Source: Alterinioella nitratireducens (GTDB lineage: Bacteria; Pseudomonadota; Alphaproteobacteria; Rhodobacterales; Rhodobacteraceae). From it: 62,042 nucleotides of DNA. The notes under the pieces are model-generated. The model saw only the letters and a list, made by a program, of their open reading frames with translations, made no database searches and was not told the origin of the DNA. The stretch spans positions 1 through 62,042 of the forward strand of contig NZ_JABJVX010000015.1 of assembly GCF_013155465.1 (NCBI RefSeq), given 5' to 3'. Positions 17,278 to 25,749 of this stretch are shown in pieces (position 1 is the stretch's first letter; every line of letters begins with the position of its first letter). Position numbers and translations under genes: made by a program.

Positions 17278-18428
17278 CCCCGCGCCGCCGCCGCGTCGGT
17301 GGCCTTCGGCTCCGCCTTCGAGGCCTTGCGCAGCCCGTGCCGCCTTGCCATCGCGTAGCGGCAAAGCGCGGCGGTGCGGTAGATGCCGTGGACGAACTTG
17401 CCGTAGGGCATCGACAGAAACAGGGCGAGGACAACGCCGAGGTGCACGGCGAGGAGCAGGCCCATCAAAGGCGTCTCGCCGAGGAACCGCAGCAGCAGGC
17501 CGGTCACGGCGGTCAGGAGCAGCATCAGGATGAAGGCCACGTCCATGCCGGTCATCCGCTCGTCCCTCAGCGCCGACAGGCGCTGGCGCTTGGCCTTGAG
17601 CAGGCCCCAGGTCCCGGCGGTCAGCATCAGGCCGCCCGCGATCCCGAGGAGCGGAGGCAGGTCCCACCAAGCGTAGGGCGCGGGCCAGCCGAAGGCGTAG
17701 TGATAGACGGTGCCCATGGAGGTGGCGGCGAAACACAGCAGGAAGCCGTAGAACGTGAGGTGATGCCAGAGTCGGCGGTTGTCGTCCGGCTCGTCATCCT
17801 CGTTGAAACACCCGACGCCGCCGCCGTCGAGGTAGCGAAGGGAGCCGGCGTCCTTGAGAGCCTGCCAGACCGACGGCGCGTCCGCGTCCACCACGTTCAC
17901 CGCGTTGGTGTCACGCCAGAAGTGGCGCACGCCCATGGCGAGGGCAAGCATGGCGAAGAGGAAGACCGAGCCGAAGATCCAGACCATCGCGGTGTGCGGC
18001 ATCAGGGCATAGAACCCCTCGGGCGCGGTATGCGCCGTCCAGAGCGCGCCGGGGTCGCCCAGCGAGATCATCCCGATCAGGAAGAGCGCGACCGACAGGG
18101 CCAGCAGGCAGGCGATCAGCAGGCCGTTGCGGGCGAAGACGGGGGCCAGGGCCCGGGGCCAGGCGTACTGGCCGTAGCTGTCTTTGCGCACCTCGGCCAG
18201 GATCTTGGGGATGTTCAGCGCAAACTCGTGCGGCGGCGAAAACTGGCAGTCGTGGTAGCAGGCGCCGCAATTGTGGCAGAGGTTGGCGAGGTAGTTGAGG
18301 TCGCCATCCGCGAAATGGCGGTTCATCTCGAGCGCCGGAAAGACGGCGCAGAGACCCTCGCAGTAGCGGCAGGCATTGCAGATGGTGATTTGCCGGTCGG
18401 CCTCGGTCAGGGCGTCAGTTGCGTGCAT
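17274..18428 (-). CDS. tcuB: TcuB-like Fe-S membrane electron-transfer protein
   Basis: A 384-residue protein of the TcuB/CitB family, which re-oxidises the flavin of TcuA and passes electrons to the quinone pool. Two [4Fe-4S] motifs are visible: CNACRYCEGLC at residues 17-27 and CHNCGACYHDC at about 51-61. About six membrane helices follow (for example LLIACLLALSVALFLIGMI and FLFAMLALAMGV), with histidines in WHHLTFYGFLL that could bind haem. The start at 18428 is chosen because it overlaps the tcuA end by 14 bp and leaves the cysteine motif close to the N-terminus, as usual. Confidence 0.9.
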   Translation of the reverse strand: MHATDALTEADRQITICNACRYCEGLCAVFPALEMNRHFADGDLNYLANLCHNCGACYHDCQFSPPHEFALNIPKILAEVRKDSYGQYAWPRALAPVFARNGLLIACLLALSVALFLIGMISLGDPGALWTAHTAPEGFYALMPHTAMVWIFGSVFLFAMLALAMGVRHFWRDTNAVNVVDADAPSVWQALKDAGSLRYLDGGGVGCFNEDDEPDDNRRLWHHLTFYGFLLCFAATSMGTVYHYAFGWPAPYAWWDLPPLLGIAGGLMLTAGTWGLLKAKRQRLSALRDERMTGMDVAFILMLLLTAVTGLLLRFLGETPLMGLLLAVHLGVVLALFLSMPYGKFVHGIYRTAALCRYAMARRHGLRKASKAEPKATDAAAARG

Positions 18429-19842
18429 GGCGCGCGGCTCCTTCTCCGGCAAGGCGGCCCCAGACCGCCCCGATGGTCATGCCGATCCCGGCGAGATACC
18501 CCTGCCCCAGCACGTTGCCGGCCATGATCTCACCGGCGGCGAAGATGTTCGCCGAGGGCGTGCCGCCCTGCATCAGCACCTTGGCCTCGCGGTTCACGCG
18601 GGTGCCGAGGTAGGTGAAGGTGATGCCGGGCCGGACCGGGTAGGCGTAGAAGGGCGCGGTGTCGATCTTGCGGGCCCAGTGGCTCTTGGGCGGGTCGATT
18701 CCCTCGGTGTGGCATTCGTCGTGGATGTCGGTGTCGAAATGGCCCTCGCGCACGGCGGCGTTGAATTCGGTCACGGTGGCGGTGAATTTCTCGGTGTCCA
18801 GCTCCAGCTTGCCGGCCAGCTCTTCCAGCGTCTCAGCCTCGATCGCGGGATAGACCGAGGGCATGAAGCTGCCCATCGATTTGTCGTCGAAGACGATGTA
18901 GGCAATCTGGTCCGGCTGGTCGGCGACGAGCCGGCCCCAGATGGCATAGCGCTTGGGCCAGAAATCCTCGCCCTCGTCGTAGAACCGCTCGCACCGGTTG
19001 TTCATCACGATGCCGAAGACGATGCAGTCGAGCCGGGTGACGATGCCGCCGTCGAACTTGGGGCTGCGGGCGTCGATGGCGACGGCGTGGCACTGGGTCG
19101 GATCGCCCACCGGTTCGATGCCCTTGTCCAGCAGCAGCCTGAGGATGGACCCCCGGTTGTTCGAGGTGCCCCGGATCAGGAAGTTCTCGGCCCGCTCGCC
19201 CCAGTATTCCTTGAGCCAGTCGATATTGCTCTCGAACCCGCCCGACGCGGTGACGAGGGCGCGGCCGTGGGCGCGGAAGGTCCCCTCCGCCGCCTCGACC
19301 ACCACGGATTTGAAGAAGCCGTCTTCGATGTCGATGTCCGTGACGGCGGCCTCGTAGCGGATGTCGACGCCAAGGCCCTCCGCCGTGCGGTAAAGCGCGT
19401 TCAGCATCGCCCGCCCGCCGCCAAGGAAGAAGGCGTTGGTCCGGCCCAGCCCAAGGGTGCCGCCCAGCGGCTGCTGGAACCGGACCCCGGCGCCGTTCAT
19501 CCAGTCCCAGAGGCCCTTGCTTTCCTCGAGCGTGAAGCGGGCAAGGTCCTCGTCGGTCTGGCCCTTCGTCACGCGCATCAGATCATCCATGAACTCATCC
19601 ACCGGGTAGGGGCCGGTCAGGATCTCGTTCCCCTCGTCATGGGCGCAGCGCAGGTTGCGGGTGTGGCGGGTGTTGCCGCCACGGTAGAACTTGTCCGCAG
19701 CCTCGAGGACGAGGACGCTGGCCCCATCCCGCCGGGCCGTGATCGCGGCGCAGAGGGCGGCATTGCCGCCCCCCACCACGATCACGTCATAGCGGGTGGG
19801 CAGATCCGGGATCTCCGGGGCATGTCCGTTCGCCTCTGCCAT
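18415..19842 (-). CDS. tcuA: TcuA-like FAD-dependent tricarballylate dehydrogenase
   Basis: A 475-residue flavoprotein of the succinate dehydrogenase/fumarate reductase-like group closest in type to TcuA. The FAD motif is YDVIVVGGGNAALCAAITARRDGASVLVLE at residues about 18-47. ALVTASGGFESN, a second FAD contact, and the C-terminal GEIMAGNVLGQGYLAGIGMTIGAVWGR are typical. TcuA oxidises tricarballylate to cis-aconitate in Salmonella. Here the substrate could be a different tricarboxylate, since the other genes do not belong to the Salmonella operon. It begins 6 bp after the ThDP gene stop. Confidence 0.88.
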   Translation of the reverse strand: MAEANGHAPEIPDLPTRYDVIVVGGGNAALCAAITARRDGASVLVLEAADKFYRGGNTRHTRNLRCAHDEGNEILTGPYPVDEFMDDLMRVTKGQTDEDLARFTLEESKGLWDWMNGAGVRFQQPLGGTLGLGRTNAFFLGGGRAMLNALYRTAEGLGVDIRYEAAVTDIDIEDGFFKSVVVEAAEGTFRAHGRALVTASGGFESNIDWLKEYWGERAENFLIRGTSNNRGSILRLLLDKGIEPVGDPTQCHAVAIDARSPKFDGGIVTRLDCIVFGIVMNNRCERFYDEGEDFWPKRYAIWGRLVADQPDQIAYIVFDDKSMGSFMPSVYPAIEAETLEELAGKLELDTEKFTATVTEFNAAVREGHFDTDIHDECHTEGIDPPKSHWARKIDTAPFYAYPVRPGITFTYLGTRVNREAKVLMQGGTPSANIFAAGEIMAGNVLGQGYLAGIGMTIGAVWGRLAGEGAARHARN

Positions 19843-19848
19843 GGCGGA

Positions 19849-21459
19849 TCACAGCTCACGCAGGGCGTTGAACTGGTCGACATAGCCCGAACCGTCGATC
19901 TTGGCGGCGATGACGGTGACCTGCTCGGTGTGCTTGGCCTTGGACAATGCGTCCTGCAGCTCGTTCTCGGTATGGACGGTCACGCCCTCCGCGCCGAAGC
20001 CGCGGGCAAGGCTTTCCCAGTCCATGCCGCCGATGCCGACGCCGTATTTGCCGATGCCCTTGATCTCCTGCTTGATGCGGATGAGGCCGATTTCCTCGTC
20101 GTCGAGGACGACCACGGTGATCGGGAGCTTCTCGCGCACCGCGGTCTGAAGCTCGGCCACAGCCATCATGAAACCGCCGTCGCCGGTGAAGGCGACCACG
20201 GGCCGGTCCGGATGCGCCATCCGCGCACCGAGGGCACCGGGGACGGCGTAGCCCATTGAGCCGAGGCCGTTCGAGGTGAGGAATTCCCGGGGGCCGTAGC
20301 TCTGCCACTTCTGGACCACCAGCAGGCGGCTCGCCCCGGCGTCGCAGGTGGCGATCGTGTCGCGGGGCAGGACGGCGCGGCAGACCTCCATCGCCCGCTG
20401 CGGCGACAGCCCCTTGGACGGCGTGTTCAGCGCCTGGACCACATCGTCGCGGAAGGTCTTGGCCGCCGGCTCGCCCCAGCCCTGCCCCTCGACGCAGTCC
20501 TCGGCCAGCGCGTGCACTAGCGATTTGAGGTTGCCCAGCACCTCGAACTCGGCCGGCACCAGCGCCTCGAGCGTCATGGTGTTGGACAGGGCAACGACGG
20601 GCAGCGTGTAGGGCCAGGGTTTCGGCTGAAGCTCGATCCCGTCCAAGCCGAGGGTGATAATGAGGTCGGCCTCGTTCACCAGCTTGCGCTCGATGAGGCC
20701 GCCGATGATGCACCCGGCGCGGAGCGGGTGGTCTTCGGGGATCGCGCCCTTGACCTTGGAGGTCGTCAGGACCGGCGCGCCAAGCCGTTCGGCCAAGGCG
20801 ACCAGCTCGTCCGAGGCGCGGTCCCAGAGGATCCCCATCCCGGCCAGCAGGATCGGCTTGCTGGCGGCGTCGATCTTGTCCTTGATGCGCTTAAGGCCCG
20901 CGCGGTCCGGTTCGGCATAGGCCGCGTCCGGCATCAGCGGCGGGGCCATCTTCAGCTCGCCGGCTTCCTTCTTGGTTTCGCTCTGCGGGATGTCGAACTG
21001 CACCGGGCCGGGGGCCGGGGCGGTCGTGGTCCGCATGGCGCGGGCGACCTGGGTGCGCACGACGCGGGCGTCGAGTGTGGTACCCCATTTGACCAGCGGC
21101 GCCATCATGGCGAGGTGGTCGATGCGCTGGCGCAGGCCGGTCTCATGCTCTGGCGTGGAATAGCGGTCGGTCAGGACGATCAGCGGCGCCCGGTCGAGCG
21201 AGGCGTGCGCGACGCCGTTCACCATGTTGGCGGCGCCGGGGCCACGGGTCGACAGGCAGACGCCGGGGGCACCGGTAATGTCGCCCCATGTCGCGGCCAT
21301 CATGGCGCCGGCCACTTCCTGCTTCATCAGGATGAAGCGCATGTCGCGCTGGCGGGCGGCTTCCATGAGTTCGACGGATTCGCCGCCGGGGTGCCCGACG
21401 ATGAAGTTCGTGCCGGATTCCTTGAATGCGTCCGCAAGGACTTCGACCGTGGTTGCCAT
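19849..21459 (-). CDS. ThDP-dependent enzyme, acetolactate-synthase/decarboxylase type
   Basis: A 536-residue thiamine-diphosphate enzyme with the usual three domains. The N-terminal Pyr domain has FIVGHPGGES and the activating Glu in MKQEVAGAMMAATWG. The PP domain carries the ThDP-binding FTGDGGFMMAVAELQTAVREK, ending VVVLDDEEIGL where the usual Asn is replaced by Asp. It could be a 2-oxo acid decarboxylase or carboligase. I start at MATTVEVLADAFKESG (21459), preceded by ggagggcc; upstream codons lie in a regulatory site. It is the first gene of the operon with tcuAB and AtuA. Confidence 0.9.
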   Translation of the reverse strand: MATTVEVLADAFKESGTNFIVGHPGGESVELMEAARQRDMRFILMKQEVAGAMMAATWGDITGAPGVCLSTRGPGAANMVNGVAHASLDRAPLIVLTDRYSTPEHETGLRQRIDHLAMMAPLVKWGTTLDARVVRTQVARAMRTTTAPAPGPVQFDIPQSETKKEAGELKMAPPLMPDAAYAEPDRAGLKRIKDKIDAASKPILLAGMGILWDRASDELVALAERLGAPVLTTSKVKGAIPEDHPLRAGCIIGGLIERKLVNEADLIITLGLDGIELQPKPWPYTLPVVALSNTMTLEALVPAEFEVLGNLKSLVHALAEDCVEGQGWGEPAAKTFRDDVVQALNTPSKGLSPQRAMEVCRAVLPRDTIATCDAGASRLLVVQKWQSYGPREFLTSNGLGSMGYAVPGALGARMAHPDRPVVAFTGDGGFMMAVAELQTAVREKLPITVVVLDDEEIGLIRIKQEIKGIGKYGVGIGGMDWESLARGFGAEGVTVHTENELQDALSKAKHTEQVTVIAAKIDGSGYVDQFNALREL

Positions 21460-21515
21460 CTGGCCCTCCCTTAATTGGCGGCGCGCGGCGCTTCCTCTCC
21501 ACCGCGCGTCCGTTG

Positions 21516-21541
21516 TTATACGCCTGTATACAGTCGCATCC
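21516..21541. promoter_or_regulatory. Putative GntR operator before the ThDP/tcu operon
   Basis: The site TTATACGCCTGTATACAG (21516-21533), followed by tcgcatcc, lies 57 bp upstream of the ThDP enzyme start. It matches related sites at 22627-22642, 24524-24568 and 33675-33690, all in front of genes of this cluster. VanR/FadR-type GntR proteins often bind TATAC/GTATA dyads. The likely regulator is the gene at 22786. Confidence 0.55.
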
Positions 21542-21567
21542 AGAGCGGTCAAGGGGCGGACGGCACC

Positions 21568-22545
21568 TTACCTCCGGGGTGCGACGACAAGCTCCGCCGG
21601 GTCGATCGCCTCTCCCGCGAGGACCCGACGGATATTGGCAACGCCCCGCTCGGCCACCGAGGCGAAATTGTCGACCGTGCCACCCGCGCAATGGGGCGTC
21701 ACGATGGTGTTGGGCAGTTCCAAAAGCGGGTTGCCCACCGGCGGTTCGGCCGAGAAGGCGTCGATCCCAGCGGCGAAGATGTGGCCCGAGCGCAGGCGCT
21801 TGGTCAGCGCGGCTTCGTCCACCAGCCCGCCCCGCGCGGCGTTGACCAGGATCGCGCCGGGCTTCATCGCGTCCAGTCGGGCGGCGTCCAGCAGGTTGGT
21901 GGTCTGCGGCAAGAGGGGCAGGTGCAGCGTGACGACGTCCGCCTCGGCCAGCAGGACGTCGAGATCGCAATACTCCGCCCCGAATTCCATCTCGTCCGCC
22001 GCGCTGGCGCGGACCGGGTCGTAGTAGACCAGCGTCACACCGAAGCCCGAGAGCAGCCGCGCCACCTGCCGCCCGATGGCCCCGAAACCGACAATGCCGA
22101 CCGTCTTGCCGTGCAGCTGCCGGTTCCGTCCGCGCACTTGTTCCTTGTCCCAGGCCCCGGCCCGGGTCTGGGCATCCAGCCAGGGAAGGTTCCGACAGGC
22201 GGCCAGCATCAGCAGCATGGTGTGTTCGGCCACGGGAATGTTGTTGCCAGCCTGCAGCCGGGCAAGGCCGATCCCCGCCTCCTCGCAATAGGCGCTGTCG
22301 ATGCGGTCCACCCCAGCCCCTAGCTTCTGGATGAAACGCAGGTTCGGCGCGGCCTCCAGCAGGGAGCGCGGCATGGGCGTCGCCATGACGAAAGCCATGT
22401 CCGCCCCGGCAAGGGTCTCGGCCCGCGCCTGTTCCGTCGGGGCCTCGGTGATGGACAGGGTCCAGTCCTCCGGCGCCGCCCGCCGGATCTCGTCGAGGAT
22501 GGCGGGATGGAACGGGTCGATGATGCCGAGGGTGAGGGAAGTCAT
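21568..22545 (-). CDS. D-2-hydroxyacid dehydrogenase, second paralogue
   Basis: A 325-residue NAD-dependent D-2-hydroxyacid dehydrogenase, clearly diverged from the one at 14661. The Rossmann motif is GIVGFGAIGRQVARLLSGFG. Catalytic residues lie in VNAARGGLVDEAALTKRL (Arg), GIDAFSAEPP (Glu) and TPHCAGGTVDN (His). Two such enzymes in one cluster suggest either two 2-hydroxy/2-oxo steps or use of two related substrates. It is divergent from the GntR regulator, and the shared intergenic region carries a GTATAC site. A separate operator lies between its end and the ThDP operon. Confidence 0.93.
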   Translation of the reverse strand: MTSLTLGIIDPFHPAILDEIRRAAPEDWTLSITEAPTEQARAETLAGADMAFVMATPMPRSLLEAAPNLRFIQKLGAGVDRIDSAYCEEAGIGLARLQAGNNIPVAEHTMLLMLAACRNLPWLDAQTRAGAWDKEQVRGRNRQLHGKTVGIVGFGAIGRQVARLLSGFGVTLVYYDPVRASAADEMEFGAEYCDLDVLLAEADVVTLHLPLLPQTTNLLDAARLDAMKPGAILVNAARGGLVDEAALTKRLRSGHIFAAGIDAFSAEPPVGNPLLELPNTIVTPHCAGGTVDNFASVAERGVANIRRVLAGEAIDPAELVVAPRR

Positions 22546-22626
22546 GGATTACCTGCTGTCTGCCGGGGTGGAATGAGAGACGGCGCCGGACTTGCCGCCA
22601 CGCGTGGCGATCAATATTATCCAAGT

Positions 22627-22642
22627 GTATACGTTTGTCCAC
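22627..22642. promoter_or_regulatory. Putative GntR operator in the gntR / hydroxyacid dehydrogenase divergon
   Basis: GTATACGTTTGTCCAC on the plus strand differs at only two positions from GTATACGTTTATACAC, found on the minus strand at 33675-33690 before tctC. It lies 82 bp upstream of the dehydrogenase start (22545) and about 145 bp upstream of the regulator start, which is suited to control of both and to autoregulation. Confidence 0.55.
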
Positions 22643-22785
22643 ATTGCGATGCGAGCCGCCCGATCTGGATACCTCCGCATTTGCCCGGAGCCGAAATTGC
22701 TGATAAAGCCGAGGCCCTTGAAGATTGGTGCCACCGCCGGAATTGCGCCCGGTGACTGACGCCCGAAGTGAAGGAACATCGGCCC

Positions 22786-23412
22786 ATGTCGATCTCTCAA
22801 CAGGTTTACGCTGACTTCATGGAGGGATTGCGGCTGGGCAAGTACAAGCCGGGGGACAGGATCCGGGCCGAGGACGTGGCCAAGGCCTTCCAGGTCAGCC
22901 GCACCCCCGTGCGCGAGGCCCTGTCGCGGCTGCAGGAACGCGGGCTTCTCGAGATAACGGCCTCGGGTCTGTCGGTGACGCAGATGGACCGCGCCGGTGT
23001 GCTCGAACTCTATGCCATCCGCGAACTGCTCGAAGGGGCGGCGGCCCGTTTCGCGGCGCAGCATGCGTCGCCCAGCGACCTCTATTCGATGCAGCACATC
23101 GCCGAGGCCTTCGCCGCCTGCGAGGACGACCCGCCGCGTGTAGCGCAACTCAACCGCGCCTTTCATGACGCGATCTACGAGGCGGCGCACAACAAACATC
23201 TGCTGAACCTGCTGGCGGGGATGCACGACACGCTGATGCTGATGCCGAACACCACCTTCATGGTCAAAAACCGGCAGAGCGACTCCGTGGTCGAGCACAA
23301 CGCGATCCTCGAGGCGATCGAGAAACGCGATCCCGATGCCGCCGAGCAATACGCCCGCGAGCATATCCGCAAGGCCCGCGACACGCGGCTCGGGATGATG
23401 TTCCGCTACTAG
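22786..23412 (+). CDS. GntR-family regulator (FCD/FadR-VanR subfamily)
   Basis: A 208-residue regulator. The winged HTH (residues about 5-70) contains YKPGDRIRAEDVAKAFQVSRTPVREALSRLQERGLLE. The C-terminal helical FCD ligand domain follows, with LYAIRELLEGAAARFAA and HNAILEAIEKRDPDAAEQYAREHI, which holds metal- or ligand-binding histidines. I start at ATG 22786 rather than the in-frame GTG at 22768, because aaggaa (22771-22776) is well placed only for the ATG. It probably controls the surrounding catabolic genes through the GTATAC sites. The gene converges with the Ldh2-type gene, overlapping by 4 bp. Confidence 0.93.
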   Translation: MSISQQVYADFMEGLRLGKYKPGDRIRAEDVAKAFQVSRTPVREALSRLQERGLLEITASGLSVTQMDRAGVLELYAIRELLEGAAARFAAQHASPSDLYSMQHIAEAFAACEDDPPRVAQLNRAFHDAIYEAAHNKHLLNLLAGMHDTLMLMPNTTFMVKNRQSDSVVEHNAILEAIEKRDPDAAEQYAREHIRKARDTRLGMMFRY

Positions 23413-24479
23413 GCCGACAGGGCGCCGGGCAGGGCCACGCCCCGGTCCCGCGCGATGTCCGCCAGCGGCTCAAGGTCCACGGTCCGGTAGGGAATGCCCT
23501 CCGCCCGCCGGGCCGCCTCGACCCGCGCCTCGGGCTCGCCCGGCATGAAGATCTCCTCGACGCCGTCGGCCTTGGGATTCGCCTTCACGGTGCTGACCAG
23601 GTCGGCCATCCGCGCGGTGAAGTCGTCGGTCGAGATGAAGAGGTCGGGCTTCATCACCAGGATGAAATGCCCCACCCCCTGCGGCCGGTCGAAGTTCTTG
23701 TACTGGTCGCCCACATCCCCGGCGAACCGCGCCCCGGTCAGGACCCCGCAGAGGATGTCCATCAGCATCGACAGCCCCGCGCCCTTTGGCCCGCCGATGG
23801 GCAGAAGGGTGCCCTTCAGCGCCGCCTCGGGATCGGTCGTGGGCCGGCCCTCGCCGTCCAGCGCCCATGTGTCGGGGATGGCGCGGCCCTCGCGGGCGGC
23901 CTTGCGGATCTTGCCCCGCGCCACGACGGTCGGCGCCATGTCCAGGATGAAGGGCAGCCCCCCTTCATTCGGCGCAGCGGCGGCGAAGGGGCTGGTGCCG
24001 AACAGCTCTTCAGTTCCGCCCCAGGGCGGCAGCGCGCGAGAGGCGTTGGTAAAGACCATGGCGAGGCACCCGGCCTCCACCGCCTTCAGAAGATAGGTCG
24101 CCGCCATGCCGAAATGCGTGGAGTTGCGTACGCCGACAAGGGCGATACCGGCGTCCTGCGCCATGGCCACCGCCTCGTCGATCGCCCGGCTGGCGATGAC
24201 GAAGCCCAGGCCGTCCTGCCCGTCCAGCCGGGCGACGGAGGGCGCGATGCGCTCGAAGGTCAGCTGCGGCGCCGCCGTGACCAGCCCCTTGTCGAGGCGG
24301 TTCAGGTAGCCGGGAAGCCGGACGATCCCATGCGTATCGATTCCCCGCAGGTCCGCCCGAACCAGCGCCGAAGCGGCGATCCCGGCGTCCTCTTCCGGCA
24401 CGCCGGAGGACTGCAAGAGCCCTGCTGCAAAGGCCGTTGCCTCGTCTGCGCGCAGATTCACGCTGGCTGCGTCGGTCAT
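23409..24479 (-). CDS. Ldh2-family (malate/L-lactate dehydrogenase type) oxidoreductase
   Basis: A 356-residue NAD(P)-dependent enzyme of the Ldh2/MDH2 family (YlbC/ComC type), which oxidises L-2-hydroxy acids such as L-malate, L-lactate or sulfolactate. Signatures are RADLRGIDTHGIVRLPGYL, the catalytic His in VGVRNSTHFGMAATYLL, and the cofactor region IGGPKGAGLSMLMDIL. I start at MTDAASVNLRADE (24479), preceded by ggagga; the longer frame would run through the operator region. It is divergent from the CoA ligase operon. Confidence 0.92.
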   Translation of the reverse strand: MTDAASVNLRADEATAFAAGLLQSSGVPEEDAGIAASALVRADLRGIDTHGIVRLPGYLNRLDKGLVTAAPQLTFERIAPSVARLDGQDGLGFVIASRAIDEAVAMAQDAGIALVGVRNSTHFGMAATYLLKAVEAGCLAMVFTNASRALPPWGGTEELFGTSPFAAAAPNEGGLPFILDMAPTVVARGKIRKAAREGRAIPDTWALDGEGRPTTDPEAALKGTLLPIGGPKGAGLSMLMDILCGVLTGARFAGDVGDQYKNFDRPQGVGHFILVMKPDLFISTDDFTARMADLVSTVKANPKADGVEEIFMPGEPEARVEAARRAEGIPYRTVDLEPLADIARDRGVALPGALSA

Positions 24480-24523
24480 TCTGTCCTCCCTTGAATGCTG
24501 GTCGTTTGACGTCTTGGACACAA

Positions 24524-24568
24524 CTGTATACAGACGGATGCAGAGATTATACAGACGGATGCAGAGAT
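24524..24568. promoter_or_regulatory. Operator region with two tandem 21-bp repeats
   Basis: Positions 24527-24547 and 24548-24568 are identical 21-bp units, each beginning TATACAGACGG and ending TGCAGAGAT. The first is preceded by ctg, giving a CTGTATACAG palindrome. The pair lies between the divergent Ldh2-type and CoA ligase genes. The unit also resembles tgtatacagtcgcatc at 21525-21540, so the same GntR protein probably binds both. Confidence 0.6.
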
Positions 24569-24594
24569 GTCGATCAGCGTTCGGATCGATAACG

Positions 24595-25749
24595 GTGGAG
24601 GCGACAATCCTACTTCTTGAACATGATGCGAAAATGCTGCTGGGCGCGCGGGGCCTGACCGTCCCCGAGGGTGTGCTGGCGGCAGCCGACACTATGCCCG
24701 AGCCCACGGGCGACGGCCCCTGGGTCGTCAAGGCGCAGGTCCCCGTCGGCGGGCGCGGCAAGGCGGGCGGCGTGTGCGTCGTGCAGGACCGGGCCGGGCT
24801 GCAAGAGGCGGCGGACGCGATCTGCGCCCTGACCATCAAGGGTTTCCCGGTCCGCGAGCTGCGGATCGAGGAGGCGGTGCCCGATGCGACGGAACTCTAC
24901 GTCGGACTGGTCCTCGACCCGGCCACGGCCGAGGTCGTGGTGATGGCCTCCGCCGAGGGCGGGGTCGAGATCGAGGCGCAGGCCGAGACGGCGATCCACC
25001 GCCGCTGGGCGCGCCCGGACGAGGCCTCCCTGACGGCGGCGCTGGCCGAGGTCGCCGGCGCCCTGCCCCCCAACGCCGCCCGCGCGGTGACGGAGGCCGG
25101 CGCGCGAATCGTGGCCGCATGGCTTGATCTCGATGCCACGCTGATCGAGCTGAACCCCCTGTTCCTGCGGGCCGACGGCAGCTGGATCGCCGGGGACGTG
25201 CGGATGGACGTGGACGAGGGCGCCCTGCCCCGCCAGCCGGGCCTGACCGCCCTTCTTGACGACCGGGCCGCCGCCTACCCCGAGGCGATCTTCAAGCGCG
25301 ACAACGGCTTCGACCTTGTCGTGGTGGACCCGGAGGGCGAGATCGGCCTCGTCACCACCGGCGCGGGCCTGTCGATGCAGCTGATCGACGAGATGACCGC
25401 GCGCGGGCTGAAACCCTACAACTTCTGCGACATCCGCTCCGGCGGGATGCGGGGCGATCCCGCCCGGCTGGTCGAGAACATCCGCCGGGTGCTGGAGGGG
25501 CCGAACCTCAAATGCATCCTCGTCAACATCTTCGCCGGGATCACCGAACTCGGCGAATTCGCCGGGCTGCTGCTCAAGGCGCTCGACGAATTGGGCGAGG
25601 TCCCGGTGCCGCTCGTCGTGCGCCTTGTCGGGAACGGGCAGGACCGGGCGGACGCGATCCTGCGCGCCTCGGGCCGGGGCCTGATCCTCGAGCGGGACCT
25701 CGACCGCGCGATTTCTCTCTGTGCCGCGCCGGAGGTGGCCGATGCTTGA
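24595..25749 (+). CDS. Acyl-CoA ligase beta subunit (succinyl-CoA synthetase / malate thiokinase type)
   Basis: A 384-residue ATP-grasp subunit of the SucC/MtkA family. The N-terminus LLEHDAKMLLGARGLTVPEG and VVKAQVPVGGRGKAGGV match the ATP-grasp start. LDATLIELNPLFLRADGSW, GEIGLVTTGAGLSMQLIDEM and ILVNIFAGITELGEFAGLL match the C-terminal CoA-ligase region. The start is uncertain: I use GTG at 24595, since the upstream ATG frame (24514) reads through the tandem operator repeats. The subunit should activate a dicarboxylate or similar acid with ATP and CoA. Its stop overlaps the alpha subunit ATG. Confidence 0.88.
   Translation: MEATILLLEHDAKMLLGARGLTVPEGVLAAADTMPEPTGDGPWVVKAQVPVGGRGKAGGVCVVQDRAGLQEAADAICALTIKGFPVRELRIEEAVPDATELYVGLVLDPATAEVVVMASAEGGVEIEAQAETAIHRRWARPDEASLTAALAEVAGALPPNAARAVTEAGARIVAAWLDLDATLIELNPLFLRADGSWIAGDVRMDVDEGALPRQPGLTALLDDRAAAYPEAIFKRDNGFDLVVVDPEGEIGLVTTGAGLSMQLIDEMTARGLKPYNFCDIRSGGMRGDPARLVENIRRVLEGPNLKCILVNIFAGITELGEFAGLLLKALDELGEVPVPLVVRLVGNGQDRADAILRASGRGLILERDLDRAISLCAAPEVADA

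Noticed and set aside
15926-17434. Long minus-strand frame upstream of the small AtuA partner
   Set aside because: It is an out-of-phase shadow of the AtuA gene, Arg/Gly/Asp-rich; only the last 105 codons are real.
24527-24568. Start of a CRISPR array
   Set aside because: Only two 21-bp units with no spacers, located in a divergent promoter; better explained as tandem operator sites.
24514-24594. N-terminal extension of the CoA ligase beta subunit
   Set aside because: The 27 extra codons read through the tandem operator repeats (giving a repeated R-R-M-Q-R peptide) and precede the normal family start.
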